Shown in pieces: positions 38,430 through 49,096 of a DNA stretch of 64,000 nucleotides. The notes under the pieces are model-generated. The model saw nothing but the letters and a program-made list of their open reading frames with translations. It was not told where the DNA came from and searched no databases. Source of the stretch: Thiomonas arsenitoxydans (GTDB taxonomy: Bacteria; Pseudomonadota; Gammaproteobacteria; Burkholderiales; Burkholderiaceae_C). The translations under genes and the position numbers were made by a program. The first letter of the stretch is position 1. The number at the start of each line of letters is the position of its first letter. The stretch spans positions 124,001-188,000 of the forward strand of contig NC_014145.1 of the NCBI RefSeq assembly GCF_000253115.1, written 5' to 3'.

Positions 38430-39635
38430 ATGCAAATCCTGACCTTTGAAGAAGTGTGCAAGCGCGGCTTCGCCCAGGACAAGCGCGTATTCATTCGCGC
38501 CGATCTGAACGTGCCGTTCAACGACAAGGGCGAGATCACCGAAGACACCCGGGTGCGCGCTTCCGTGCCCGCAGTGAAAATGGCGCTCGACGCCGGTGCC
38601 GGGGTGATGATCACCTCGCACCTGGGCCGCCCGACCGAAGGTGAATTCAAGCCCGAGGATTCGCTGGCCCCCGTGGCGAAGCGCCTGAGCGAGCTGCTCG
38701 GCCTGCCGGTCAAGCTGCAGGCCAACTGGGTGGACGGCGGCTTTGACGTGCGTCCTGGCGAAGTGGTCATGCTCGAAAACGCTCGCGTCAACAAGGGCGA
38801 GAAAAAGAACGACGACGCGCTGTCGCAAAAAATCGCCAAGCTCTGCGACATCTATGTGAACGACGCTTTCGGCACCGCCCACCGCGCTGAGGCGACCACC
38901 TATGGCATCGCCAAGTACGCGCCCATCGCCTGTGCGGGCCCCCTGCTGGCGGCTGAGATCGACGCCATCAGCCGCGCGCTGGAAAAACCTGCGCGCCCGC
39001 TGGTGGCCATCGTCGCAGGCTCCAAGGTCTCCACCAAGCTCACCATCCTGCAAGCCCTGGCCGACAAGGTCGATGGCCTGATCGTGGGCGGCGGCATCGC
39101 CAACACCTTCATGCTGGCCGAAGGTCTGCCCATCGGCAAAAGCCTGGCCGAGCCCGATCTGGTGGATGAGGCGAAGAAGGTCATCGCCAAAATGAAGGAA
39201 CGCGGCGCCGAGGTGCCCATTCCCGAAGATGTGGTGGTGGCCAAGCAGTTCAGCGCCACCGCCGAGGCCACCGTCAAAGACGCCAAGGATGTGGCCGCTG
39301 ACGACCTCATACTCGACATCGGTCCCAAGACTGCGGCCAAGCTGGCGGCCAAGCTCAAGACCGCGGGCACCATCGTCTGGAACGGCCCGGTGGGCGTGTT
39401 CGAGTTCGACGCCTTCGCCAACGGCACCAAGGTGCTGGCCGAGGCCATCGCCAGCAGCCCTGCCTTCTCCATCGCGGGCGGCGGCGATACCCTGGCGGCG
39501 ATTGCCAAATACGGCATCACCGACCGCATCGGCTACATCTCCACCGGCGGCGGCGCCTTCCTGGAAGTGCTCGAAGGCAAACAGTTGCCCGCTTTCGAGA
39601 TCCTGCAGCAGCGCGCCAAGCAGCCCTTGTCTTGA
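38430..39635 (+). CDS. pgk: Phosphoglycerate kinase
   Basis: A 401-residue kinase (cbbK). The N-terminal substrate motif [12 protein letters not shown] (about residues 18-29), the SHLGRP motif and the C-terminal nucleotide motif GGGDTLAAI are present. It converts 3-phosphoglycerate and ATP to 1,3-bisphosphoglycerate in the reductive cycle. I chose the ATG at 38430, with GAGGAGAG upstream, over a longer upstream reading. fba follows after 53 bases. Confidence 0.97.
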   Translation: MQILTFEEVCKRGFAQDKRVFIRADLNVPFNDKGEITEDTRVRASVPAVKMALDAGAGVMITSHLGRPTEGEFKPEDSLAPVAKRLSELLGLPVKLQANWVDGGFDVRPGEVVMLENARVNKGEKKNDDALSQKIAKLCDIYVNDAFGTAHRAEATTYGIAKYAPIACAGPLLAAEIDAISRALEKPARPLVAIVAGSKVSTKLTILQALADKVDGLIVGGGIANTFMLAEGLPIGKSLAEPDLVDEAKKVIAKMKERGAEVPIPEDVVVAKQFSATAEATVKDAKDVAADDLILDIGPKTAAKLAAKLKTAGTIVWNGPVGVFEFDAFANGTKVLAEAIASSPAFSIAGGGDTLAAIAKYGITDRIGYISTGGGAFLEVLEGKQLPAFEILQQRAKQPLS

Positions 39636-39688
39636 AGCCCATGCTTTGATCGTTTTGAACCTGTTCACTATCTCTTGAGGAGTCCGTC

Positions 39689-40753
39689 ATGGCCCTGATT
39701 TCCCTGCGTCAACTGCTCGACCATGCGGCCGAGCATTCCTACGGCGTCCCCGCCTTCAACGTCAACAACCTCGAACAGGTGCGCGCCATCATGGAAGCCG
39801 CCGACGAGACCAACTCGCCGGTCATCCTGCAGGCCTCCGCTGGCGCGCGCAAGTACGCTGGCGCGCCCTTTCTGCGCCACCTCATCGAGGCGGCGGTTGA
39901 AGAGTGGCCGCACATTCCCGTGGTCATGCACCAGGATCACGGCACCAGCCCCGGCGTCTGCCAGCGCTCCATCCAGCTGGGCTTCAGCTCGGTGATGATG
40001 GACGGCTCGCTGGGCACCGACGGCAAGACGCCGACTACCTACGAGTACAACGTCGACGTCACTCGCCGCGTGGTGGAAATGTCGCACGCCTGCGGCGTGT
40101 CGGTCGAAGGCGAACTCGGTTGCCTGGGCTCGCTCGAAACCGGCACCGCCGGTGAAGAAGACGGCATCGGCGCCGAAGGCACGCTCGATCACAGCCAGCT
40201 GCTGACCGACCCGGAAGAGGCCGCTGACTTCGTGAAAAAGACCCAGGTCGACGCCCTGGCCATTGCCATCGGCACCAGCCACGGTGCGTACAAGTTCACC
40301 CGTCCGCCCACCGGCGACATCCTGGCCATCGGCCGCATCAAGGAAATTCACGCCCGCATTCCCAACACCCACCTGGTGATGCACGGCTCTTCCTCGGTAC
40401 CGCAAGAGTGGCTCAAAATCATCAACTCCTACGGCGGCGACATGGGCGAGACCTATGGCGTGCCGGTGGAAGAGATCGTCGAAGGCATCAAGCACGGCGT
40501 GCGCAAGGTCAACATCGACACCGATCTGCGCATGGCCTCCACGGGCGCCACCCGCAAGTTCCTCGCCGAACACCCGAAAGAGTTCGATCCGCGCAAATTC
40601 CTCATCGCCTCGACCAAGGCCATGAAAGAGATTTGCAAGGCGCGTTACGAAGCCTTCGGCACCGCGGGCAATGCGTCCAAGATCAAGCCCATCACGCTCG
40701 ATGCCATGGTGGCGCTGTACGAAAAGGGCGCGCTCGATCCCAAGATCAACTGA
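39689..40753 (+). CDS. fba: Fructose-bisphosphate aldolase class II, Calvin cycle subtype
   Basis: A 354-residue zinc aldolase (cbbA). The metal-binding HQDHGTSPG (about residues 80-88), [12 protein letters not shown] and [10 protein letters not shown] are typical of class II Calvin cycle type enzymes. It condenses dihydroxyacetone phosphate with glyceraldehyde-3-phosphate or erythrose-4-phosphate. It closes the cbb operon and is followed by a strong hairpin. No pyruvate kinase gene is found between pgk and fba here, unlike in some relatives. Confidence 0.97.
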   Translation: MALISLRQLLDHAAEHSYGVPAFNVNNLEQVRAIMEAADETNSPVILQASAGARKYAGAPFLRHLIEAAVEEWPHIPVVMHQDHGTSPGVCQRSIQLGFSSVMMDGSLGTDGKTPTTYEYNVDVTRRVVEMSHACGVSVEGELGCLGSLETGTAGEEDGIGAEGTLDHSQLLTDPEEAADFVKKTQVDALAIAIGTSHGAYKFTRPPTGDILAIGRIKEIHARIPNTHLVMHGSSSVPQEWLKIINSYGGDMGETYGVPVEEIVEGIKHGVRKVNIDTDLRMASTGATRKFLAEHPKEFDPRKFLIASTKAMKEICKARYEAFGTAGNASKIKPITLDAMVALYEKGALDPKIN

Positions 40754-40790
40754 CGCCTAGGGCAGTTTCTGTCCGAGTTTGATGGGATCG

Positions 40791-40816
40791 ACAACCCCGG
40801 CCTCAGCCGGGGTTGT
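40791..40816 (+). terminator. Hairpin after fba ending the cbb operon
   Basis: ACAACCCCGGC (40791-40801) and GCCGGGGTTGT (40806-40816) form an 11-pair stem with a CTCA loop, 38 bases after the fba stop. The downstream CGTCTGTGCATTGCATT is only moderately T-rich, so termination may be partial or Rho-assisted. Confidence 0.75.
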
Positions 40817-40862
40817 CGTCTGTGCATTGCATTCCCCGACAACCCAGCAAAGGAGTTTTGTC

Positions 40863-41420
40863 ATGGCCGCAACCGCCGATCCCTTGCAGCGCGGATTTCC
40901 CGCGCCCGACTTTCATCTTCCCGGCGTCGATGGACGCAGCCATACGCTGGCCGACCTGCGTGGCCCCAAGGGACTGCTGGTGATGTTCATCTGCAATCAC
41001 TGCCCTTATGTGCAGGCCGTGGCCGACCGCATGGTGCGCGATGCCCGGGAGCTGCGCGCCCTGGGCGTGCATGCGGTGGCCATCAACAGCAACGACGTGA
41101 GCGCCTATCCCGAAGACTCCTTCGACAACATGAAGCTGTTCGCCGCGCAGCACGGCTTCGGATTTCCCTACCTGTATGACGAAACGCAGGCCGTGGCCAA
41201 GGCCTACGGCGCAGTCTGCACGCCCGATTTCTTCGGCTTCAACGCCGATTTGAAGCTGCAGTATCGCGGCCAGCTCGACGCCTCGCGCAAGCAGGCCGCC
41301 CCCGCCGACGCCCGCCGCGATTTGTTCGAGGCCATAAAGCAGATCGCCGAAACCGGCATCGGCCCCGCGGAGCAATATCCCAGCATCGGCTGCTCCATCA
41401 AATGGAAAGGTGAGGCATGA
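40863..41420 (+). CDS. Thioredoxin-fold protein of the redoxin/AhpC-TSA family
   Basis: A 185-residue soluble thioredoxin-like protein. The LRGPKGLLVMFICNHCPYVQ stretch carries the CNHC motif (about residues 45-48) in place of the usual active-site CxxC, and DSFDNMKLFAAQHGF and GVTP-like CTPDF follow. It may reduce disulfides or act on peroxides; the substrate is unknown. The ATG at 40863 has AAAGGAG upstream. Its stop overlaps the CbbY-like start by four bases (ATGA), so the pair is translationally coupled. Confidence 0.85.
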   Translation: MAATADPLQRGFPAPDFHLPGVDGRSHTLADLRGPKGLLVMFICNHCPYVQAVADRMVRDARELRALGVHAVAINSNDVSAYPEDSFDNMKLFAAQHGFGFPYLYDETQAVAKAYGAVCTPDFFGFNADLKLQYRGQLDASRKQAAPADARRDLFEAIKQIAETGIGPAEQYPSIGCSIKWKGEA

Positions 41421-42181
41421 ATTCAACGCCCTTGCGCGCACTGATTTTCGACGTCGATGGCACCTTGGCCGAAACCGAGCGCGACGGTCACCGCATCGCT
41501 TTCAACCAGGCCTTCGCCGATGCCGGGCTGGATTGGCATTGGGACGTGCCGACCTACGGCCGCCTGCTCGCCATTACCGGCGGCAAAGAGCGCATGCTGG
41601 CTTATTGGCAGGAGATCGATCCGCAGGCCGCAGCTGCGCCCGAGGCGGCGGGGCTGATCGCCGAGCTCCACCGCCGCAAGACCGCGCACTATGTGCGACT
41701 GGTGGCGGAGGGCGGCATCGCCCTGCGTCCGGGCGTGCGTCGGCTGCTGGAGCAGGCGCGAGGCGCCGGGCTGCGTCTGGCCATTGCCACCACCACCACG
41801 CCCGACAATGTCGAAGCGCTGATTCACGCCACCCTGGGTGCAGGCGGCATGGACTGGTTTGAAGTGGTGGGCGCGGGCGACGCCGTGCCGCGCAAAAAAC
41901 CCGATCCCGGCATCTACACCTGGGTGCTCGAACGCATGGCGCTGGCGCCGGAGCAATGCCTGGCGTTCGAAGACTCGACCAACGGCCTGCGCGCGGCGCA
42001 CGGCGCCGGGCTGCGCACCGTGGTCACCACCGGCGCTTACACCCACCACGAAAACTTCGACGGCGCGCTGGCCTGGCTCGACGGTCTGGGCGAGGCGGGC
42101 GCTCCCGCTACGGGACGCATCGGCAGCCAGCCTTGGTCCGGTGTGGTCGGGTTGAACGAACTGCGGCAGTGGGCTGACTGA
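41417..42181 (+). CDS. cbbY: HAD-family sugar phosphatase, CbbY-like
   Basis: A 254-residue HAD-superfamily phosphatase. Motif I IFDVDGTLAETE, motif II ATTTTPDN, and motif III/IV RKKPDPGIY with FEDSTNGLRAAHGAG are intact, and the cap domain is of the beta-phosphoglucomutase type. CbbY of Rhodobacter and plants removes xylulose-1,5-bisphosphate, a Rubisco inhibitor. The position directly after the cbb operon supports this role. It is coupled to the upstream thioredoxin-fold gene by ATGA overlap. Confidence 0.9.
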   Translation: MNSTPLRALIFDVDGTLAETERDGHRIAFNQAFADAGLDWHWDVPTYGRLLAITGGKERMLAYWQEIDPQAAAAPEAAGLIAELHRRKTAHYVRLVAEGGIALRPGVRRLLEQARGAGLRLAIATTTTPDNVEALIHATLGAGGMDWFEVVGAGDAVPRKKPDPGIYTWVLERMALAPEQCLAFEDSTNGLRAAHGAGLRTVVTTGAYTHHENFDGALAWLDGLGEAGAPATGRIGSQPWSGVVGLNELRQWAD

Positions 42182-42260
42182 ATCTGGGCTGAACCCAGAT
42201 TGCCCATCAGTCTGTCCTTCGCTTCTATGCAGGCGCTGGCGGGCGCGAAGCGCTGGGCCA

Positions 42261-42410
42261 AACCCTCCCCACCCCAGCCCTCCCCACAAGTGGAGAGGGG
42301 GTCTTTTTGCACCTCATCCACTTGTGGGGGAGGTCGGGGGGGCATCCGGAGCGCCGCGTAGCGCTGTTCTCACCTCCCCCACTCGTGGGGGAGGCCGGGA
42401 GGGGGATGCA
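42261..42410. repeat. Three imperfect palindromes, REP-like element
   Basis: Three related stems of the form CCTCCCCCAC-NN-GTGGGGGAGG lie within 150 bases: 42279-42298 (one mismatch), 42312-42333 (two mismatches, TT loop) and 42373-42394 (perfect, TC loop). The intervening DNA is C/T-rich on one side and G-rich on the other. It sits between the convergent cbbY and the exported-protein gene. The whole 42182-42472 gap has no gene. It resembles extragenic repeats of betaproteobacteria. Confidence 0.75.
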
Positions 42411-42472
42411 CGGCCTGCCGCGCCATCATCCCGTGATCTGGTGAAATTCCGGCCCGGCAACAACGCCGTTGT

Positions 42473-43144
42473 TCAGCCGACCACGCTGAGCGACATCGGC
42501 GGCAACAAAATGCCTTGCGCATCCTGCGTGCCCAAGGCGCGGCGCAGATGCTCGACCTTGGGTGGCTGCGCTGCTGCCCCCGGTTCGGTGTATTGATCCA
42601 GCCGCGCGGTTTTGCTCACCCAGGTTCCCAGATTGACCCGCACCGCCTGTGCGCTGCGGTTGACGATCAGCACCCGCCCGCCCTTGGGGCCGATGAAGCT
42701 GGCGCCGGTGACCTGCTCAGGCGCACCGGGAAAGTCGAGCTTGACCAGATTGCTGGCCTGTTCCGCGGCCCGGCTCCACGCGGCGGCGAGCGGGCTGGGC
42801 GCGGGGCACAACAGGGCCATCGGCAAGACCGCCTGCTTCTCCGGCACCGTCACCTGATTGAGGTTGACCAGCAAGGCGGCAGAGGCGTCGAGCTGCGCGC
42901 GCCAGGCAGGCGCAGCGATCTTCACGCCATGGCAGTTGACCTGCAGCGCGGGCAGCAGTTGCGCGGGCAGCACGCGCATCACATCATCCGGGCCTGCAGT
43001 GAAGCTGGGCGCGTTGTCGGGTATGGGCGCGGGCGCGGCCTGCGCGAATGCAGCGGGCAGCAGCGCGGCAGCCGACAGGCCGAGTGCGGCCAGGGTGTGG
43101 CTCAGTCGGCCAGAGTAGGGGGAGCGAGGCGGGAAAATGGGCAT
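42473..43144 (-). CDS. Exported protein of unknown function
   Basis: A 223-residue protein with a clear signal peptide (hydrophobic stretch about residues 14-36, HTLAALGLSAAALLPAAFAQA). The mature part contains two cysteines, in VNCHGVKI and ALLCPAP, which may form a disulfide. I recognise no family. I chose the ATG at 43144 because upstream in-frame sequence runs through a 12-base tandem repeat encoding FFAV repeats. It is downstream of holA on the same strand. Confidence 0.75.
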   Translation of the reverse strand: MPIFPPRSPYSGRLSHTLAALGLSAAALLPAAFAQAAPAPIPDNAPSFTAGPDDVMRVLPAQLLPALQVNCHGVKIAAPAWRAQLDASAALLVNLNQVTVPEKQAVLPMALLCPAPSPLAAAWSRAAEQASNLVKLDFPGAPEQVTGASFIGPKGGRVLIVNRSAQAVRVNLGTWVSKTARLDQYTEPGAAAQPPKVEHLRRALGTQDAQGILLPPMSLSVVG

Positions 43145-43184
43145 GACGTTTCGGTGAGAGGCTGCAAAAAAGGCCGCGAATAAA

Positions 43185-43220
43185 ACAGCGAAGAAGACAG
43201 CGAAGAAGACAGCGAAGAAG
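43185..43220. repeat. Three perfect copies of a 12-base repeat
   Basis: ACAGCGAAGAAG occurs three times in tandem (43185-43220), with degenerate flanks on both sides. On the plus strand the repeats read as TAKK units like the lysine-rich tails of histone H1-like proteins, but an in-frame stop lies just upstream (TGA at 43155-43157). It lies between holA and the exported-protein gene. Confidence 0.7.
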
Positions 43221-43305
43221 GCCACGAAGCGTGTCGGACTTTGCTCAGAGCCGGGCAAGGCCGCAGAGTTCACAAGCCCGCAACTCGCGGTCTTGAGGAA
43301 TGCAC

Positions 43306-44397
43306 TCAAAGCGCCGGGTGCAGCACCAGCCTGCGGCCCTGTCGGGCGCTCGGCGGCGTGGGCCAGAGGGCGTCGAGCATGGATAGGGCGAGCACTTGCA
43401 GCGCCTCCCACGGTGCGCGCGGCAGGGAGTCAGGGCGCAGGCCCTTGACCGCCAGATCGCACTGCGCCGCGAGTTGCAGCAGCCGCTCCAGATCGGGTGT
43501 GCGCAGGCGCGGCAAGGCGCGTTCCAGCAGCTTTTCCTTCACGCCCCAGATGCGATTGGCGCGCAGCAGCGCGGGCAGCGCCTGCCCCGCATCCAGTCCC
43601 TGGCGGATGCGCAGCCAGGCGCGGATGTCGTCGGCCAGCGTCCAGTGCACTAGCACCGGGGCCACGCCTTCGGCCTGCAGACCGTCGAGCATGCGACGCA
43701 GCCGGGCGACATCGCCGCCCAGCACCGCTTCGCCGAGCTTGAACACGCTGTAGCGCGCCACGTTCAGCACCGCCTGCTCCACCGTGTCGGGATCGAGCGG
43801 GCCAGGCGGGCACAGCAGCGCGAGCTTTTCGATCTCCTGATGGGCGGCCAGCAGATTGCCTTCCACCCGCGCCACCAGAAAATCGGTGAGCGCCCTGCCC
43901 GCGTCGCTTGCGGGCAGGGTAAAGCCGTGGCGCTGCAGCCGTGCGGCGATCCAGCGCGGCAGTTGCGCAAGCTCCACGCTGTCCACCCGCACCGCCACGC
44001 CACCCTGGCTCAGTGCGCTGAACCAGGCCGACTTCTGGGTGGCCGCATCCAGACGGGGCAGGATGACCACCGCCATCACATCGGCTGAGAGATGGTCGGC
44101 CAGCGCCGCCAAGGCTTCGCCGCCGTCGCGTCCGGGTTTGCCGCCTGGAATGCGCAGTTCGATGAGCCGTCGGCCGCCGAACAGGCTGATCTCGCGGCTA
44201 CCTGCGAGCAGGTGGCTCCAGTCGAAGCCGCGTTCCACCGTGTGGCTCTCGCGTTCGTCGAAGCCCTGCTGCCGGGCGCGGGCGCGAATGGCGTCCACCG
44301 CCTCGTTCACCAACAGGGTCTCGTCGCCATACACCACGTACAGCGCGCCGAGCTTGCTGGCGAGATGGGCGTCGAGTTGGTCGGCCGCGAGCTGCAT
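43306..44397 (-). CDS. holA: DNA polymerase III subunit delta
   Basis: A 363-residue delta subunit of the clamp loader. The N-terminal AAA+-like region (YVVYGDETLLVNEAVDAIR) and the C-terminal collar helices (QALPALLRANRIWGVKEKLLERAL) fit the HolA family, which lacks a functional P-loop. It opens the beta clamp. The ATG at 44397 overlaps the last base of the lptE stop codon, so translation is coupled. lptE-holA adjacency after leuS is a very common arrangement in proteobacteria. Confidence 0.94.
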   Translation of the reverse strand: MQLAADQLDAHLASKLGALYVVYGDETLLVNEAVDAIRARARQQGFDERESHTVERGFDWSHLLAGSREISLFGGRRLIELRIPGGKPGRDGGEALAALADHLSADVMAVVILPRLDAATQKSAWFSALSQGGVAVRVDSVELAQLPRWIAARLQRHGFTLPASDAGRALTDFLVARVEGNLLAAHQEIEKLALLCPPGPLDPDTVEQAVLNVARYSVFKLGEAVLGGDVARLRRMLDGLQAEGVAPVLVHWTLADDIRAWLRIRQGLDAGQALPALLRANRIWGVKEKLLERALPRLRTPDLERLLQLAAQCDLAVKGLRPDSLPRAPWEALQVLALSMLDALWPTPPSARQGRRLVLHPAL

Positions 44398-44885
44398 CAA
44401 TTCACCTTTACCGCGGCGAGCTGGAACATCAGACGGTTGATCAGCTCCTGGCGCATGCCGCGATAGAGCAGATCGGACTCATTGGCCTTGGCCAGCGTGG
44501 CGCTGGAGTTGTAGCTCAGATTGCTGGTCTGGTTCAGGTCGGTCGGGGCGATCAGCACCTTGCCCTGCGGCGTGGTGAGCTCAAAGCGCACGGTGTAGCG
44601 CAACAGATATTGCGCCACCGTGCCATCGGCGTTGTAGGCCTGTGCGGTCTGCGTCTGCGATTCGCCCAGCAGGGTGAAAACCGCCTGAGCGGACTGGGCG
44701 TCTGGCGCGATGCGGGTCGAAGTGGTGGCGGCGATCTGCCGCTTGAGTGCCACGACGAAGGCCGAGGTCTCCGAGCCCGCCACATACAGGGTGTTGAACG
44801 ACAGATTGGTCGAGCCGCGTAGCTGAAAACCGCAGGCACTCAAGGCCAGAAGCGGTGCGAAGATGAGGACGCTGCGGCGCTTCAT
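44397..44885 (-). CDS. lptE: LPS-assembly lipoprotein LptE
   Basis: A 162-residue outer-membrane lipoprotein. The signal peptide ends in the lipobox LSAC with Cys18 as lipidation site, followed by GFQLRGS, the usual LptE start. It plugs LptD and helps deliver lipopolysaccharide to the outer surface. It starts at the base after the leuS stop codon and overlaps holA by one base, so leuS-lptE-holA form an operon. Confidence 0.94.
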   Translation of the reverse strand: MKRRSVLIFAPLLALSACGFQLRGSTNLSFNTLYVAGSETSAFVVALKRQIAATTSTRIAPDAQSAQAVFTLLGESQTQTAQAYNADGTVAQYLLRYTVRFELTTPQGKVLIAPTDLNQTSNLSYNSSATLAKANESDLLYRGMRQELINRLMFQLAAVKVN

Positions 44886-47516
44886 TCAGACCACCACATT
44901 GACCAGTCGGCCCGGCACCACGATGACCTTCTTCGCGGCCTTGCCCTCGCTGAACTTGGCGAAGTCGGCGCTGGCCAGCGCGGCGGCTTCGATAGCGGCC
45001 TTGTCGGCACTGGCCGCGACTTGAATGGCGCCACGCAACTTGCCGTTGACCTGCAGCATGAGCTCGATGGTGTCCTGCACCAGCGCGGCCTCATCGACCT
45101 GCGGCCAGCGCGCATCGAGCAGATCGCCGAACTCGGCGCCGTAGCCGAGTTCCTGCCACAAGGCGTGGGCGATGTGCGGTGTGGCGGGGTAGAGCACGCG
45201 CAGCAGAATGCCGAAGCCTTCGCGCAGCGCAACGGCCATGCCGTCGGCTGCGGCGTCCGCGCCTTCCAGCGCGTTGAGCAGTTTCATTGCTCCCGACACC
45301 ACGGTGTTGTATTGCATGCGGCCGTAGTCGAAATTCACCTGCTGCAAGGTCTGGTGCACTTCGCGGCGCAGCTTGCGTGCGGCGTCACCCGGCGCGGCTG
45401 CGGGCGCGGCCAGGGTGCTGAGCTTCAGCCCGAAGGCCCACACTCGCCTGAGGAAGCGGTGCGCGCCTTCCACCGCGGCGTCGTTCCACTCCAGCGTGGC
45501 TTCGGGTGGGGCGGCGAACATGGTGAACAGGCGGGCGGTGTCGGCGCCGTAGCGGTCGATCAGGTCTTGCGGATCGACGCCGTTGTTCTTGCTCTTGCTC
45601 ATGGTGCCCACGCCGCCGTAGTCCACCGCCGAGCCGTCGGCCTTGAGCTTGGCGCCAGTGATCTTGCCTTGCGCGTCGAGTACGTTCTCGACCTCGTGCG
45701 GCCAGAAATACTCGATGCCACCCTGCGGGGTTTTGCGCGAGTAGATGTGGTTGAGCACCATGCCCTGCGTGAGCAGACGGGTGAAGGGTTCGTCGGCCTT
45801 GACCAGCCCGAGGTCGCGCATCACCTTGGTCCAAAAGCGCGCATACAGCAGGTGCAGGATGGCGTGCTCGATACCGCCGATGTACTGGTCCATCGGCATC
45901 CAGTAGTCGGTGCGGCCGTCCACCATGGCGTCGTGGTTGTCGGCGCAGGTGTAGCGCATGAAGTACCAACTCGAATCGACGAAGGTGTCCATGGTGTCGG
46001 TTTCGCGCTTGGCCGGTTTGCCGCACTGCGGGCAGGCCACGTCGACGAACGCCGCGCACTGGTGCAGCGGGTTGCCGCTGCCGTCGGGAATCAGGTTTTC
46101 GGGCAGGACGACCGGCAGGTCTTTTTCCGGCACCGGCACCGCGCCGCAGTGATCGCAGTGGATGATGGGAATCGGCGTGCCCCAGTAGCGCTGGCGGCTC
46201 ACGCCCCAGTCGCGCAGGCGCCAGGTGGTGCGCTTCTCGCCCAGGCCTTTGGCGGCGAGCAGTTCGGCGACTTTGTCCACCGCGTCTTTGTAGGGCAGGC
46301 CGTCGAGATCGCCCGAGTTGACGCACACCGCGCGCTGTTTGTCGCCATACCAATCGGCCCAGGCGTCGGTGCTGAACGTCTCGCCCTCTACCGCGACGAC
46401 TTGCTGAATGGGCAGGCCGTACTTTTTAGCGAAGGCAAAGTCGCGTTCATCATGCGCGGGCACGCCCATCACCGCGCCGTCGCCGTAGCTCATCAGCACA
46501 TAGTTGCCGACCCACACCGGCACTTGCGCGCCGGTCAGCGGGTGGGTGACGAACAGCCCGGTGGGCATGCCCTCTTTTTCTTTCAGCGCCAGTTCGGCTT
46601 CGGTGGTGCCGCCCTGCTGGCAGCGCTCGATGAAGACGGCGAGTTCGGTATTGCCCGCCGCGGCGTGCGCGGCCAGCGGGTGCTCGGGCGCTACGGCGCA
46701 GAAGGTCACGCCCATGATGGTGTCCGCCCGGGTGGTGAACACATACAGGCGGCCGTCCTGAATCAGCGCGCCCGAGTCGTCGGCAATGCTGTGCGGGAAG
46801 GCGAAACGCACCCCGGCGCTCTTGCCGATCCAGTTCTCCTGCATCAGCCGCACTCGCTCGGGCCAGCCGGCGAGATAGTTCTTGTCTTCGGGATCGGCCA
46901 CGGCGGCCAGCAGTTCCTCGGCGTAGTCGGTGATCTTGAGGTAGTAGCCGGGAATCTCGCGCTTTTCCACCACGGCGCCGCTGCGCCAGCCGCGGCCGTC
47001 GATCACCTGCTCGTTGGCCAGCACGGTCTGGTCCACCGGGTCCCAGTTCACCACTTGGGTGCGGCGCTCGGCGATGCCTTTTTCCAGCATCTTGAGGAAC
47101 AGCCACTGGTTCCACTTGTAGTACTCGGGCGAGCAGGTCGCTACCTCGCGGCTCCAGTCGATCGCCAGACCCATGGCCTGCATCTGCCGCTTCATATAAG
47201 CGATGTTGTCATAGGTCCACTTCGCCGGGGGCACCTTGTTTTTCATCGCCGCGTTTTCGGCGGGCAGACCGAAGGCGTCCCAGCCCATGGGCATGAGCAC
47301 GTTGTGACCGTTCATCCGAAGATGGCGGGTGAGCATGTCGTTGATGGTGTAGTTGCGCACATGGCCCATGTGCAGCTTGCCCGAGGGGTAGGGCAGCATG
47401 GAGCAGGCGTAGAACTTTTCGCCCGGTTTGTCTTCGCGCACGCGGTAGGCGTCGGTGCTTTGCCAGTGGGCTTGCGCGGCGGCTTCCACCGCGCTGGCGT
47501 CATACTTCTCGTTCAT
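44886..47516 (-). CDS. leuS: Leucyl-tRNA synthetase
   Basis: An 876-residue class I synthetase. The HIGH-type motif is LHMGHVRNY (about residues 48-56), and the KMSKS-type motif is TMSKSKNNG (about 635). An editing CP1 domain lies between. It charges tRNA-Leu. The ATG at 47516 ([11 protein letters not shown]) matches the family N-terminus; upstream in-frame residues are unlike it. It heads the leuS-lptE-holA operon. Confidence 0.97.
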   Translation of the reverse strand: MNEKYDASAVEAAAQAHWQSTDAYRVREDKPGEKFYACSMLPYPSGKLHMGHVRNYTINDMLTRHLRMNGHNVLMPMGWDAFGLPAENAAMKNKVPPAKWTYDNIAYMKRQMQAMGLAIDWSREVATCSPEYYKWNQWLFLKMLEKGIAERRTQVVNWDPVDQTVLANEQVIDGRGWRSGAVVEKREIPGYYLKITDYAEELLAAVADPEDKNYLAGWPERVRLMQENWIGKSAGVRFAFPHSIADDSGALIQDGRLYVFTTRADTIMGVTFCAVAPEHPLAAHAAAGNTELAVFIERCQQGGTTEAELALKEKEGMPTGLFVTHPLTGAQVPVWVGNYVLMSYGDGAVMGVPAHDERDFAFAKKYGLPIQQVVAVEGETFSTDAWADWYGDKQRAVCVNSGDLDGLPYKDAVDKVAELLAAKGLGEKRTTWRLRDWGVSRQRYWGTPIPIIHCDHCGAVPVPEKDLPVVLPENLIPDGSGNPLHQCAAFVDVACPQCGKPAKRETDTMDTFVDSSWYFMRYTCADNHDAMVDGRTDYWMPMDQYIGGIEHAILHLLYARFWTKVMRDLGLVKADEPFTRLLTQGMVLNHIYSRKTPQGGIEYFWPHEVENVLDAQGKITGAKLKADGSAVDYGGVGTMSKSKNNGVDPQDLIDRYGADTARLFTMFAAPPEATLEWNDAAVEGAHRFLRRVWAFGLKLSTLAAPAAAPGDAARKLRREVHQTLQQVNFDYGRMQYNTVVSGAMKLLNALEGADAAADGMAVALREGFGILLRVLYPATPHIAHALWQELGYGAEFGDLLDARWPQVDEAALVQDTIELMLQVNGKLRGAIQVAASADKAAIEAAALASADFAKFSEGKAAKKVIVVPGRLVNVVV

Positions 47517-47667
47517 CGTGAGGCTTGCAGGTTGAGGCCGCGCGGGCGCCCGGACAAGGATGGTTAAGCGGGCTGCGGCGTGAGGCTGCATGTTAGTGGT
47601 CGCGCAGCCGCTTGCGCCCGCACGCAAGCCGGTCTCCAATAAGGCCTTGCACCGACAACCCATCATC

Positions 47668-48999
47668 ATGTCCCAGACTTCTACTGATTCCCCGCTGCCT
47701 CGCATTGTCATCGTCGGAGGCGGTGCCGGCGGGCTGGAGCTGGCCACCCGGCTGGGCGACACCCTGGGTCGCCGTCGTCAGGCCGATATCACGCTGATCG
47801 AACGCGGCCGCAGCCATCTCTGGAAGCCGCTGCTGCACCAGGCGGCGGCCGGCACCCTGGGCATCGACGACAACGAGCTGAACTACCTCGCCCAATCCAC
47901 CTGGCATCACTTCAAGTACCGCCTCGGCGCCATGGACGGGCTCGACCGCGCGCGTCGCGAAGTGCTGGTCGCGCCCACGTTAGATGAGACCGGGCGCGAA
48001 ATCGTGCCGCGGCGGCGCATCGGCTACGACATTTTGGTGATCGCCGTGGGCAGTCAGAACAACGACTTCGGCACGCCCGGCGCGGCCGAGCATGCCATTG
48101 CGCTGGACACGCCCGAAGACTCCCGGCGTTTTCACCGGCGACTGGTGAATGCCTGCATCGCCGCCAACACCCAGGTCGAGCCGCTGCGCCCGGAGCAACT
48201 CAAGGTCGTGGCCATCGGCGCCGGAGCCACCGGGGTGGAACTGGTGGCCGAGTTGCATAACTCCACGCGGGTGCTGGCCGCCTATGGCCTGGACCGCATC
48301 GACCCCGAGCGCGACGTGCGCCTGAGCCTGGTCGAGGCCGCGCCCCGCATCCTGCCCGCGTTGCCCGAGCGGCTGTCGGTCGCAGCCGCGGGCGAACTGG
48401 CCAAACTCGGCGTGCAGATGCATACCGGCAAGCGCGTGACCGAAGTCACCGCCACCGGCGTGCGCACCGCCGACGGCGACTTTCTTCCCGCCGAACTGGT
48501 GGTCTGGGCAGCGGGCGTCAAGGCCCCGGATTTCCTGCGCGACATCGACGGACTCGAGACCAACCGCATCAACCAGCTCGTCGTGCGCCCCACGCTGCAG
48601 ACCAGCCGCGACGACGCCATCTACGCGCTGGGCGACTGTGCCGCCTGCGTTTGGGAAGGCCATGCCGGCAACGTGCCGCCGCGCGCGCAGGCCGCGCACC
48701 AGCAGGCCAGCCTCATCGCCCGGCAGATCACGCGGCAACTGCGGGGCAAGCCGCTGCTGACCTTTCACTACCGCGACTTCGGCTCGCTGGTGTCGCTGGG
48801 CGAGCACAGCACCGTGGGCAATCTCATGGGTGGTCTATCGAAGGGTAGTATGTTCATCGAAGGCCATTTCGCCCGCTTCATCTACTGGCTGCTCTACCGC
48901 ATGCACCTGCACGCCCTGCACGGTTTCTGGAAGACCGCCTTCCTCACCCTGGCGCGCATGATCTCTCGCACCACCGAGCCGCGCATCAAGCTGCATTGA
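47668..48999 (+). CDS. ndh: Type II NADH:quinone oxidoreductase (NDH-2)
   Basis: A 443-residue FAD-dependent pyridine nucleotide oxidoreductase. The FAD motif [14 protein letters not shown] (about residues 12-25) and the NAD motif [17 protein letters not shown] (about 178-194) are intact, and ALGDCAAC is the second FAD contact. It oxidises NADH to quinone without proton pumping and is anchored to the membrane by its C-terminal amphipathic region ([14 protein letters not shown]). The start at 47668 lacks a good ribosome site; longer in-frame starts at 47590 exist. It is divergent from leuS. Confidence 0.88.
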   Translation: MSQTSTDSPLPRIVIVGGGAGGLELATRLGDTLGRRRQADITLIERGRSHLWKPLLHQAAAGTLGIDDNELNYLAQSTWHHFKYRLGAMDGLDRARREVLVAPTLDETGREIVPRRRIGYDILVIAVGSQNNDFGTPGAAEHAIALDTPEDSRRFHRRLVNACIAANTQVEPLRPEQLKVVAIGAGATGVELVAELHNSTRVLAAYGLDRIDPERDVRLSLVEAAPRILPALPERLSVAAAGELAKLGVQMHTGKRVTEVTATGVRTADGDFLPAELVVWAAGVKAPDFLRDIDGLETNRINQLVVRPTLQTSRDDAIYALGDCAACVWEGHAGNVPPRAQAAHQQASLIARQITRQLRGKPLLTFHYRDFGSLVSLGEHSTVGNLMGGLSKGSMFIEGHFARFIYWLLYRMHLHALHGFWKTAFLTLARMISRTTEPRIKLH

Positions 49000-49096
49000 G
49001 TTGAACCCGCATTGCCGGGCCGGAAACCACGTCCGTTACAGTTTGGCAATTCATGCGGTTTGCATTAGGCTGAATCACACGATGAGGAGAGAACAC

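Noticed and set aside
42261..42410. Repeat stems that might suggest a short CRISPR array
   Set aside because: The copies are imperfect palindromes with no constant repeat or uniform spacer length.
45021..47567. 848-codon open frame antisense to leuS
   Set aside because: Same reason: a long shadow frame produced by GC-rich codon bias opposite a clear leuS.
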